DNA from: Hericium rajendrae
Lineage: Eukaryota; Basidiomycota; Agaricomycetes; Russulales; Hericiaceae
Assembly: GCA_033439255.1 (NCBI GenBank)
Contig: CM065879.1
Location: forward strand, 2,150,501-2,214,500
Reading direction: 5' to 3'
Length of the DNA: 64,000 nt
Shown here: piece after piece, positions 12,659 to 22,750 of the stretch
Layout of the letters: every line of letters begins with the position of its first letter
Numbering within the stretch: position 1 is the stretch's first letter
The notes under the pieces: model-generated
The model's database searches: none
Told to the model about the DNA's origin: nothing
What the model saw: only the letters and a program-made list of their open reading frames with translations
Made by a program: the position numbers and the translations under genes

Positions 12659-13792
12659 TTGTTTCGCCCGTCTGCTGTCACAACACCGCATCGCTATCCG
12701 TCTGTTGTAAACTGTACAGTGTAAAAGGCCTATCTGTTATCTCTCTCTGTTTCTCCACGATGTTGCACGATTAGTACGATCAAATAGATGCTTTGTAACG
12801 AGTTCTTGAGGAATTCTATGAATGTTTCTACGCCGCGCTGATGAACGCCAAGAATACGCGACTATTGACAACCATTGAATATTGAGCGAGGGTGAGAGAA
12901 TACGTGCTCCCGGGCAACACCGCCAATAAGCACGAGAAGCAATCAGAACCTTCCGGTCAGACCTGAGTGTCAACTCGTAGTGAACCCTCCCGGGATCCGA
13001 CGTCATCATACCGGCGAAGCGCCAACATTGTAAGATGGAGAGCGGCGCCATTGTTGCTATTATCAAAGCTTTAGTGTAATCTCCGGTCAAAGTACTGTAA
13101 TGATAGAGCATGCCAGAGCATGCCGGCGGCGAGTGAGGCTCCGACGCAGACGCTAGAAGCGGCACCCATGCCATCCTGGACCACAATGACAAGGAAGCCT
13201 GAAACCTGATGTCGGGAACCGGTGCGGGGCCTCGAAAGGTTGGGGGCATACTGAATCGAGCTCATCGCATGCGTTCCATGTGTTGACACATGGAGCACTT
13301 TGTGGCAAGGTCGGTTGTGCATGCGCGCGGTACGATTATACGATGCAGCCCTGAGTGTATGGGGATTAATTCTTTCCTTCAGCAATCCGGGCGACTCTAT
13401 GTGCGCCCACAGTCATATCATATGGGAATGATACAGCTGTATGATACTAGATAATTGACGTCTGGGCGTGATGTCGAAGCTGATGGGTAGGGACCGGACC
13501 GTGGTGAACGGGAGAAGATGGCATAATGAGCAGTTACATTGGACCCGACCCACCAGAATAGGTTTGCTTGAGATGTGTTTCTTGGGACGTGAACGGCAAA
13601 GCACATATCACCACGTTCTTCTTACCATACCTGCTGGTTTATGACCGACAGCCTTGTGGAGGGAGAAGGAAAAGAGTGCTGGGGTCACGCCGATGGAGCG
13701 CTGGTGATCATCGGTGCCCGGTCCTGAAAAAGGCAATCAAGACGCGACTCGCCTGCCAGGTGTTGCGACTCTACTCTCTGCTCAGACGACTC
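12659..13792. other. Intergenic region, no supported gene
   Basis: A 170-codon minus-strand frame (12737-13249) and an overlapping 104-codon frame contain one hydrophobic stretch each, but no known motif. They could be a small membrane protein or chance. Nothing else stands out. Confidence 0.35.
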
Positions 13793-16003
13793 ATGTCGCC
13801 GACAGACAACCTCAAGGATGCATGGTCGCGGCGCAGCTACATCTTCATTGGCGTTCTGATATTTGCTTTCATCCAGGCCGGTCTTTACGCGGGGCGCCGT
13901 GGTGCGCCAGACAACTTCCCCGAGGACGCAGCCCTCGCGTCCGACTCATCCTCCGCGACCGGCCTGCGCATACGCGGTCATGTCGACGAGCACCCCATTC
14001 CCAAGCTCATGGAAAACGCGGAGAAGAAGTTTCGCAAGCTGCTGTCCAAGCAGAGCCGGACGCTCAAGGCGGCAGTGGCGGAGTATAAGAGGAGGTACCA
14101 TCGAAATCCACCGAAAGGGTTTGAGGAGTGGTGGAAATTTGCGCGGGAGAACAGCGTGAAGATGATCGATGAGTACGACGGACTGGTGGATGATTTGACG
14201 CCATTCTGGAACATGTCTGGTGCAGAGTTTCGGAGGAGGGCCGTTCAGGTGCGCTCGCTGTCACTTTGTTGTGTGGGCGGCTGCTGAGCGTTCAATCAGG
14301 CGGCACAACTTCCTTCTATTGATCTAGTCCGCATTCGGAGTGGGGAAGCTGAGGCCACCACCATTAAGAATGACCTGGACGACGACGACGTGAGCATGCG
14401 CGCTCGGAGCTTTCTCCTTATGGTCTCCAAATTCCAGCACCTGGTACGTCCCGGCCAAGTTTAAGTAGCCTATCTGACGTGTCCTGCTCAGCTGCCAGAC
14501 ATGGACTTCCCCATCAATGCGCGATCGGAAGGTCGCGTTCTTGTGCCATGGGAGCACCGTACATACCCTAATACATCATTCCAAGAGTCACTAGGTTTGT
14601 CTGATTGCAGCATAACGCGAACCATCTGACGTCTGTCGCAGGAGGCGTCAATTCAATCGTCGGGAGCCTGTATACGCCCGATTGGCAAGGAAGGGGCAGC
14701 GTCTGGGAGGCATACCGGCGCATCTGTCCCCCGGACTCTCTCGCCCGTCGCCTACTCAGCGCAAAGCGTATTTCCTTTACTAACGACACACATAACTTCT
14801 TTCGGCTCTCCTCCTCAGGTCCCGGGAGCGATTTTAAGTTTGCGCGCGGCATGGATGGCAACTACTCGTTCTGCAGCAATCCGTGGGCGCACTACAACCA
14901 GGGCCACTTCTTTTCTGATTGGCGCACTGTGCCCATTCCGTACCCAATCCTTTCTCCAGCAAAGAGTTCGGGATACGGAGATATCAAAATTCCCAGCCAT
15001 TATTACTATGGAACAACAAGGCGCTACACATACGCCTGGGATGATGTCAACCAGGAGGTCAAGGAGATCGACAGCATGGAGACGCCATGGGAGAAAAAGG
15101 ACGACAGGATCTTTTGGAGAGGCGCCACGACCGGCGGCGGGAGCTCGCCGCCGGGCTACTCGCCTCAATACCAGCGTCACAGGTGCGTTTGGCGAGGGCA
15201 ATCAGCGCCTAGATTGGTCCTGACTTCCCGACATCAGATTCGTCAGAATGGCGAGCGACACTTCGAACAAGAACGAAACCATCGTTTTCGCCGACCCGCC
15301 GGGCTCGTCCAACTACGTCTACACGAAGGTCCCGACTAAGGCACTGAACGAAGAGATCATGGACGTCGCGTTCGTCAGCTCCGTCGACCATGTGCACTAT
15401 CCCGGCGGCCTCGCGCAGCAGGAGAAGGACCACCGCTTCTGGGACGCGGCGCTCCTGCGCGACTACTGGGCGCACAAGTACATCCTCGACCTCGACGGGA
15501 TGAGCTACTCCGGGAAATTCTTCGCTTACCTGGCGTCGGACAGTGCGGTCATCAAGGCGTCCGTCTACAACGAGTTCTTCTCCGACTGGATTCAGCCGTG
15601 GTGCGTGCCCTTTGCGTAGCATTCGCGGGTCTTGGCTGATGTGGTGCGGCAGGCTGCACTACATCCCGCTGTCGGCGTCGTACAGAGAGGTATACAATAT
15701 CCATGCGTTCTTCTCGGGCGCGACGGATGCGACGTTAGAGGCGGCCAACTCGACCTCTCTCGACCTGCCCGCGTCCAAGCGTAGATCGCTGGACGGAGAC
15801 CGGCGGCTGAGGCGAATCGCGCGAGCGGGCAAGCAGTGGAAAAAGACGATCGGTCGACAGGTCGACATGGAAGGTAGTGCCCATCTCTGCCACTCCCTTC
15901 CAACTATCACTGAACTTTGCGGCCAGCGTATGTATACCGGCTGTGCTTGGAGTATGCGCGGCTGTGGGCGGACGATCGGGATGCGATGAACTATAGTCCT
16001 TGA
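13793..16003 (+). CDS. GT90 glycosyltransferase (CAP10-like)
   Basis: GT90 (CAP10/capsule-associated) enzymes are Golgi type II membrane glycosyltransferases; several fungal members transfer xylose. Eight exons fit: 13793-14248, 14300-14443, 14492-14558, 14642-14767, 14819-15182, 15238-15600, 15653-15873 and 15927-16003. After MSPTDNLKDAWSRR a single membrane span (about residues 16-33) gives a signal anchor. The lumenal part holds the CAP10 core: FCSNPWAHYNQGHF, DDRIFWRGATTGG, then KYILDLDGMSYSGKF, SAVIKASVYNEFFSDW and WLHYIPL. The ATG at 13795 context was chosen because it precedes the anchor directly; the frame is open further upstream but has no other ATG-anchored signal. Protein is about 600 residues. 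The sugar and acceptor cannot be predicted. Confidence 0.88.
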
Positions 16004-16847
16004 GGGATTTACTGACTTTCGTTTTGGGCTTCGTGGATGGACTGACGCTTCTTACCAGAATAATAGATACAGTCGAGCCTTACACTATAGCGGTTCTGAT
16101 GTTTTTGCTGTACATCGACGCACGTATTTATTTTGGGTGATACAGTAGATGCTATGGTGACTGTATTGGTGTTTTCAGCCGCCGCTCCTCTGTGCGCCAG
16201 GCACGCGCGTTCTTCATGACGCTCAACGTTAGTTTCATTGCTTCTGATCCCTTCTGTTTGTTCTTTTCTTGCCATGTCCCATGTCGCTTCCGGCAGCAGC
16301 AGAAGTTCGAGGTATGTACGATATTGCACACGCTTGATAAGGCTGACAGAGGCATTCACAGTATCGCGTTGAAGTTATCGACTTGCTTCGCGTTAATAGG
16401 GACTTCGAATGGGATGTCTGCGTCCACACTTGATTCCAGAAGTAGCCTCCAGTGAACGAAGAAAGCTAGTCAAAATATGGAGGCCTTGCATAGTGCTGTA
16501 AGCGTGCCAATGGACCGTCTCCACCTCTACCTCGCGCCTTCATCCAGAGACACAAGCCCCCTACCTCACGAAGTGTGGATGAGGGATGTGCACAATGCCA
16601 CTGCACATGCCGGTCATGGAGGCACACTGCCTTGGGCACGACAATATCGCGCAGGTCTTTGCATTGACCGCGTGAGATAGAGCGTACAACGAGTATTGTC
16701 GAGTGTACCTTGCTGAAAATATGAAGAGCTGCTGGTCTCAGTGCAGTGTCAATTGTTTCTTAAGTAGTCGTTTCTGTCGTCTACAGACGGGACGGTCCGG
16801 AGACGGCCGAGACGGTCCGGAGATTCGGCCGGGGTCCGGCGGGCGCC
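16004..16847. other. Intergenic region before the Helitron block
   Basis: No supported gene. Near 16788-16825 the block GACGGTCCGGAGA occurs twice within about 30 bases, in a GC-rich patch next to the CAT repeat. Confidence 0.4.
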
Positions 16848-16885
16848 ATCATCATCATCATCATCATCACTTCATCATCATCACT
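16848..16885. repeat. CAT trinucleotide microsatellite
   Basis: Seven or more CAT units followed by two interrupted CACTTCATCAT copies run straight up to the 5' end of the Helitron. Confidence 0.8.
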
Positions 16886-16909
16886 TCACTACTATATCAT
16901 TCTCACAAG

Positions 16910-17566
16910 ATGCCTCCGCGCGTCCGCACCTCGGTGTACACCTCGGTCTTACCCTTTCCAGCTGTGACACTACCGTCCTCGCTACTGTCACAAACCGTCT
17001 CTTCTTCCTACACGCAAACCATCTCCGAAGTATCTTTTCGTGTGCGGTATCCAATCTAATACACACACACATGCTAGCGCCAACTTTTCTTTCCTTAGTA
17101 CGTGCCGACGGTCAACATACAGCACATGTGTGACGTACGTGATGGTACGCCTGTCACGCAACGCGACCAGCAACACGTCTTATCACTCGCTCACCCTTTC
17201 TACCCATTTCTCTCACTCCTGCAGCATGCATTCCATGTCCGTACCTCACCTTTCTACCTTCTGCACTCTAAATATGTTTTATTCGGCCTATCATTACCTC
17301 AGCCGTCCTGTTGCATTGCGTACCATTGACAATCTCCATACGTTCAACTGCTCCTGTCAGTTTTGCCGACTGCTCATCATATGCTCTGTCCTGCGACGAC
17401 ATGTGCAATACCAATGTCTACAGTTGCCACAATGAGTGTGAGTGCTTTTTCTCCTTGCAATGCTTCACCTTTGCCACACGATCAAGCAAGTCTCGGAGCT
17501 TGCCTCTTTGTCGGGCCCGCGGCGGAACCAAACCTCGCCACATCGTGCACCCCTGTTCAGCCTTTC
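16910..17566 (+). pseudogene. 5' region of the Helitron 1 gene (N-terminal exons?)
   Basis: An ATG at 16910 opens a frame reading MPPRVRTSVYTSV; the second Helitron has the same start, so this may be the first exon of the Rep-helicase gene. Further blocks, such as YVPTVNIQHMCDV near 17101, are also conserved between copies. A frame at 17442-17566 reaches the LTR insertion; if the insertion and one CTTTC copy are ignored it continues into the frame of the ATG at 22751. So the LTR element seems to sit in the coding or 5' part of this gene. The exon structure here was not resolved. Confidence 0.45.
17562..17566. repeat. Target-site duplication CTTTC, left copy
   Basis: CTTTC lies directly before the left LTR and again directly after the right LTR at 22712-22716. 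Five bases is a normal LTR-retrotransposon duplication. Confidence 0.88.
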
Positions 17567-18053
17567 TGTAACGGATGGTTTATCAGTTACTACTATAGTC
17601 TTCTACTTTCTTACTCTTTTCTACCTGACTTACTTTTCGAGTTTTGCAGAGTTTCCTTGTTGGGATAGCTGAGTTTGAATCATGTACTTAGAGTGGATTT
17701 CCTTATTGGGAATAAGCATCTATCTTGCCAACTCACCACCATCTGTCTGCTTTTGTCTCAGTCTCTGCTTGTTCTCCTCATATCTGAAAGGCTCTCTTGG
17801 GATCCAACCCTCAAAGGAAGGTGTGTGGCCCCCAAAACCCTCATCAGGAGGTCTATATCTGCTGCTGGCCCTCAGAGGAGGTGCCAGCTCATCACTCATC
17901 TGCTTGGCTGCAGGACTGAGGCATCCTCGGTTCTGTTAGCTCTAGCTCGTGGACTCTCTCTAGGAGGTCTACGACACCTTTATACCCTCCTCACTCGCTC
18001 GCCTACCTTGGACTTTCTGGGCAGTAGCGGCTCGACCTCTATCGTCCGTTACA
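17567..18053 (+). repeat. Left (5') LTR of the non-autonomous element
   Basis: 487 bp, TGTAACGGA...TCCGTTACA, matching the copy at 22225-22711 base for base as far as I can read. Confidence 0.93.
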
Positions 18054-18057
18054 AAGG

Positions 18058-18075
18058 TGGACATATCCGGAAGTC
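18058..18075 (+). other. Candidate primer-binding site
   Basis: TGGACATATCCGGAAGTC starts four bases after the 5' LTR. It begins TGG, as expected for pairing with the CCA end of a tRNA. The tRNA was not identified. Confidence 0.4.
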
Positions 18076-18108
18076 CACTTGTCTCTGGCTGGCTGGTGAG
18101 GACTTCAC

Positions 18109-18891
18109 ATGTCTCATTCAGTTCCCCTCTCCCTGGACGTGGCATCCATGTCCAGGTTCCTTATCTCAAGTGACGATGTCAAGTCGTCTTATCGCCATTC
18201 GCTGGAGAGCCGCATTCTCGCTCTCCGGTCTCATTCCCTTGTTGACAGTGATCTTGTCGACAATGGGCTTGGTATCGAAGCCCATCAGTTTCGGATCAGG
18301 GAGCCCTTGCTCCACTTTGCCTTAGAGGTCATCAAGCAACTTCAATCGTTGCTCGATCAAGTTGGGTTTTGCCTGCCATACCCCCCGATTTCTGTCTTTA
18401 TGGTCGACAGGGATCTCGTTCTCTGTTCCTGTCTCCATGGATCACCATCTCCCTGGGACGTTCGTTGGGCCTGGCGCACTTTGCAGGCACGAGTCGCCGA
18501 AGGTGTTGATATCCTATTCCAGTATGCAGGTGCTCTTCCTCCTGCCATCAGGACTCCTCCTCCTCCTCGAGTTGAGGACCTCAGGGACGTGGAATCCATG
18601 TCCCTGGCAGTCCCAGGAGCTCTCTACCTTCGCACAGAACATGTCCCATGTGTTCTCCGGCCACTGTCTGTCGACGCAAGACTCGCTCGGCCATTCCAGG
18701 CCTCCTCCTCTGGGCAGCTCCCTGCCTCCAGCTCCTCCTTCGGCCCAATTCTGGCTGCTTGGAGGGCTCTATATGCATCTCTAGTCCTCATAGAGATGCT
18801 TCGCTTCATCGCCCTATCAACAGGGCCTCGCCTCGAGAACTCCCATGCCGAGGAGAGGGTCAGGGAGCCTGGTAGTTCACCCCCTCTCTAA
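18109..18891 (+). CDS. Uncharacterised 260-residue ORF in the LTR element
   Basis: This is the longest open frame in the internal region and starts 55 bases after the 5' LTR, the usual place for gag. It begins MSHSVPLSLDVASM, has a helical, Leu-rich middle (ALEVIKQLQSLLDQVG) and a Pro/Ser-rich second half. There is no CCHC knuckle and no known domain. It may be a gag-like remnant or simply open by chance in CpG-poor, C/T-rich DNA. Not recognised. Confidence 0.3.
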   Translation: MSHSVPLSLDVASMSRFLISSDDVKSSYRHSLESRILALRSHSLVDSDLVDNGLGIEAHQFRIREPLLHFALEVIKQLQSLLDQVGFCLPYPPISVFMVDRDLVLCSCLHGSPSPWDVRWAWRTLQARVAEGVDILFQYAGALPPAIRTPPPPRVEDLRDVESMSLAVPGALYLRTEHVPCVLRPLSVDARLARPFQASSSGQLPASSSSFGPILAAWRALYASLVLIEMLRFIALSTGPRLENSHAEERVREPGSSPPL

Positions 18892-19110
18892 CTCTCTCAT
18901 TTCTGGATGGATTCCCTCGGTTTCTTTTGTATCCTATTTGCTTTTCAAATGCTTTCCACCTCGCTTCAAGTCCAGGAGGCTGGGGGGGCTGTAGATCGCT
19001 GAGATCAGGCTCTGTCAGGCGATGTAGGGAGGTTTTGGATGCAAATCGTGCTTTGTATGTTGCTCCTGCTCCTTAAACCACTCCACCATCCTCTTCGCCT
19101 TTTCAAACGC

Positions 19111-21215
19111 TTTCGAACGAGCCCAAGAACGTCTCAAGCGCTCCAGCGGTTGTCAAGATATCTTCATGCTCTCCTCATCCTCCCTCTGAAGCGAAATTTC
19201 ACTGTATTTCCTTCAAATTTTCTTCTATTCCTTCGAACCTTGCTCCGTGGAATCCATGGAGCATTTGATACACCTTCGCATAACCGCTTTCACCCTGGGA
19301 GAAGACCCAACCTGTCAAATCTTCGCCATAGTCCATCTCCTATGGCCGGACTATCCTGGGGCTCATGAAGTCAGTTCTGCACGGATCCTTATACGGACAG
19401 GACGCCTCGATTTGGACCATCCACACGAATCCAACGAGCCCTTGCACGAGCTGATTGGAGCCCTAGTTCCCATTTCATCGGCGATCCTGCTCTGCCTGGA
19501 GGAGAGATCATATTGCACTGCTGTATCTCTCCTTTCCCTCTATCGATTTGGAACCGGGTTTTTGCATGTCAATGTGTGCCTTTAGGACCATTCCGCTCAC
19601 CAGGATGCTTTTCAGAGTGTCCAGCCATCCCCTTGGAATCCGAGGGTATCAAGGACGCTTCCTGGTGCGCTAAGATGGCCATAGCGTGGCGCTCATGCTA
19701 GCTATGACCAAACGGACTTTTGGCCCGAGTCCGCATTGCAAATACGCTTCGAACGAGCCCTCATACGTCCAGATCCGACCACCGGTTCTCATTATGCTCG
19801 AGGGGCTACTCACCCTGCTGCCCCTCCTGAGTGCCAGCTGGTATCTCCCTTAATACTGGACCGATTTCGAAGCGGTCTTTTGCACTCGACTCGCATTATT
19901 GACCCAGTACTGGAACACCAAAACGATTTGAGGGACGTCCAGCCGTTCCTCCGGAATTGTGTCCATAGTCCAGGGGATTCCCCAGGCAGCCCCAGCTCCA
20001 TATCTCCGTGACCAGGGGTGCTATCAACAAGCGGTTTCTTGTCATCTATTCCTTTATTTCACCATATTCATTCGTCTTAAGACCAGGAGGCTGGGGGGGC
20101 TGCCAATGGCCGGACTTGGGCGACCCTGGGCGATGTAGTGGCACTTGGATGAAGCTCTGTGGTATCCACTGGAGCTTCATTCCTCCTGTTCTTCCTACAT
20201 TCAGCCTACCCTTTGCAAACGCTTTTCAACAAGCCCAAGATCGTGCTGATTGGTCCAGCCGTTCTCAAGATCGAATCCTCTCCTCTTCCTCCTCCCTCTG
20301 GGGCGAATTTTCCTTGTATCTTCTTCAATTCTCCTCCAATTCTTTCGAAACCTTTCTCGGTGGAATCCACTGGGAATTTGCTTTCGTATTCCTGCATTTG
20401 TTCTGCCCTGAGAGGCCCCTTTCTTCGCCATCTCTCTGGCCCTGCCTGCTCTTCAGGCCAGACTTATCTCTACACCCAAGGCCGAATATCCAGCGGATTG
20501 TCAAACGGTTTGGACGCCCACATTTGCGTTTCTAATGCGATTCCAACAAGCCCTCATACGACCTGATACGACCAGCCGTTCCCATTCCACCTATGGGGCC
20601 ACAGCCTCTGGGAAGGGCCCAGACTGCATATCCATATCTCTGCTGTCTGTGGACCAATTCCTAAGCAGATTTTTGCATCTGGACCGCAATAATTGTCATA
20701 TTCTGGGACACCCAAAACATCTCCAGGAGCACCATCGCATTCCGTTGGATTCCAATGGAACAGGTGGCGCTCTTGGGTGCCTTAGAAGGCTTGTAGCGCT
20801 CGATCCACATGCGCTATCGCCGCAAACTCTTCTGTCCCTTAACATGTTCATAAAAGGGATTCGAACAAGCCCCCAATCGTGGTTATCCGCCCAGCCGTTC
20901 CCATTCGACCTTCGCCTGGCCTTTGCAGCTAGCCTTCCTCCCTATCCTGCCACATCTCCTTCATTTCTGGACCGATTTGGATGGGTATTTTTGCGCTCTG
21001 CTCGCATACTCGAACGCTTTTGAATCCCTATATGAGCTCTGGGGTATTCTATGGCTTGGGTAGTCATCCAGCAAGTCACTTGGCGATTTAGGCCTCTTTT
21101 GGCTCGGCCATATCTCGGCATCCAGACCACGAATCAACAAGCGGATTTTTGCATCTCCTCCGCATTGTTCACACCTCCAAAACGCGCCCTCACACGTCCT
21201 AATCCGACATGACCT
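19111..21215 (+). repeat. Degenerate tandem repeats, period about 318 bp
   Basis: A block like TTCGAACRAGCCC recurs at 19111, 19429, 19747, 20223, 20539 and 20857, and a weaker match near 21179. Steps are 318, 318, 476, 316, 318 and about 320. A second block, GACCGATTTCGAAGCGG..TTTTGCA, lies about 115 bases after it at 19543, 19862, 20655 and 20972, with extra copies near 20010 and 21125. The 476 step and the extra copies fit a half unit near 159 bp. Copies are strongly diverged. Confidence 0.65.
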
Positions 21216-21479
21216 TGCTCCGCAAATCCCTTCTCTCCATCCTCATCTCCTTCAACATCCTAGGGATGGCATCCATCCCTTTCTGCTTATCTGCAACCCT
21301 CGCTGCTCTTATGCTCTGTGATCCTCATTCAATCCTGTCTACTCTCAACTCAAATCTCCTGCACCAGTCTGGGGGGGCTCACACGCCTCACTCATCGTCC
21401 GTCCTCGACCCCACCATCCACCCATATTTTGGACTTCCATCTAGTTTCTGATGCGGAGTCTGGGGGGGCTTGTGTGACT

Positions 21480-22204
21480 AGGGCCTGTGGCACAGTTTTC
21501 AGGATTTTGGGACCTTAGAGGTATGGAGGTTTCGCTCCCCCTGTCCATCTACTGGGAGTACCTGCACAGAGCTAGCGATGGGGGGCTATAGGGATGTATA
21601 GGAGGGAGGCTGGAGCCTTGCAGAGCACTGGATCCAGCATTCCTTTGGAGTCAGACCCTTAGGGCTGAGAGCAGCTGGGAGCTGCATAGGAGCTTGTGAG
21701 ATCCTGCCTTCCTGCTGTGAGCAGACTGGAGGAGTGGCTGGATGCCTCAGGCCTCAGCCATCCTGAGACCAGCTTGGAGACCTAGGAGCTGAAGAGATCC
21801 TGTCTCTTTGCTGAGAGCAGTCTGGAGTCTGGGTGGCTGAGATAGCCTGTGGCCTTGGCTTAGCATCTTTCATCCTTCCCTTTTGGATGTGAAGTGCTGC
21901 AGCTGGAGGACTTGTAGCTTGGCTAGGGTTGAAGGCTGCTCTGTTAAGAGAGCTTGGTGCAGTTAAGTCTGGAGCTGCAGAGCTTCACATGCAGATTTTC
22001 TCTTCAATTTTCTTCTCTACTTTTTCACTCTAATTTTTCACTCTAATTTTTCGCTTTTATCTTGTTTCTACTTTCTTCTCTAGATTTTTCTCTGCTTTTT
22101 CTACTTTAACCCTTTTTCTTCTTTTCTAATTTTGTCTTGTTCCCTTTCTGCTTTGTTCATTCTCAGCTTTGCACTACTCACTTTGTGTTCAGGAGTCTCA
22201 AAGA
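21480..22204 (+). other. CpG-poor 3' internal region of the LTR element
   Basis: About 500 bases with only a few CG dinucleotides and many short GGAGCTG- and CTGAGAGCAG-like repeats, then a T-rich stretch of CTAATTTTT repeats before the polypurine tract. No coding signal. Confidence 0.5.
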
Positions 22205-22224
22205 CCAAGAAAGTGGGGGGGCTC

Positions 22225-22711
22225 TGTAACGGATGGTTTATCAGTTACTACTATAGTCTTCTACTTTCTTACTCTTTTCTACCTGACTTACTTTTCGAGT
22301 TTTGCAGAGTTTCCTTGTTGGGATAGCTGAGTTTGAATCATGTACTTAGAGTGGATTTCCTTATTGGGAATAAGCATCTATCTTGCCAACTCACCACCAT
22401 CTGTCTGCTTTTGTCTCAGTCTCTGCTTGTTCTCCTCATATCTGAAAGGCTCTCTTGGGATCCAACCCTCAAAGGAAGGTGTGTGGCCCCCAAAACCCTC
22501 ATCAGGAGGTCTATATCTGCTGCTGGCCCTCAGAGGAGGTGCCAGCTCATCACTCATCTGCTTGGCTGCAGGACTGAGGCATCCTCGGTTCTGTTAGCTC
22601 TAGCTCGTGGACTCTCTCTAGGAGGTCTACGACACCTTTATACCCTCCTCACTCGCTCGCCTACCTTGGACTTTCTGGGCAGTAGCGGCTCGACCTCTAT
22701 CGTCCGTTACA
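22225..22711 (+). repeat. Right (3') LTR of the non-autonomous element
   Basis: Identical to the copy at 17567-18053, followed directly by the second CTTTC. Confidence 0.93.
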
Positions 22712-22750
22712 CTTTCCCTAGATGCCTCTTCCCATCTCGCATTTCCCAGC

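Larger units (their letters stand above)
18973..22223 (+). repeat. Five copies of a G7 polypurine-type motif
   Basis: TGGGGGGGCT occurs at about 18981, 20092, 21370, 21461 and 22214. The first two lie in an identical 18-mer, CAGGAGGCTGGGGGGGCT (18973-18990 and 20084-20101). The last is the polypurine tract itself, directly before the 3' LTR. Confidence 0.8.
17567..22711 (+). mobile_element. Non-autonomous LTR retrotransposon in Helitron 1
   Basis: Two 487-bp LTRs, read as identical throughout, bound 4.2 kb of internal sequence. LTR ends are inverted: TGTAACGGA and TCCGTTACA. The flanking TSD is CTTTC. A G-rich polypurine tract at 22205-22223 lies one base before the 3' LTR and sets plus orientation. 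No reverse transcriptase, integrase or protease motif is visible in any frame, so the copy must have moved using enzymes from elsewhere (a LARD-like element). Identical LTRs mean the insertion is very recent, younger than the gypsy insertion downstream. The internal region contains degenerate repeats described separately. Confidence 0.9.

Noticed and set aside
12737-13249. 170-codon minus-strand frame with a hydrophobic patch
   Set aside because: No homology recognised and no supporting neighbouring exon; kept only as a note on the intergenic region.
16848-16885. CAT repeat considered as part of the Helitron end
   Set aside because: Helitron 2 shares homology only from TCACTAC onward, so the repeat is flanking DNA.
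17675-18325. 216-codon plus-strand frame
   Set aside because: It lies mostly within the LTR, and the same reading recurs in the other identical LTR, so it is LTR sequence open by chance.
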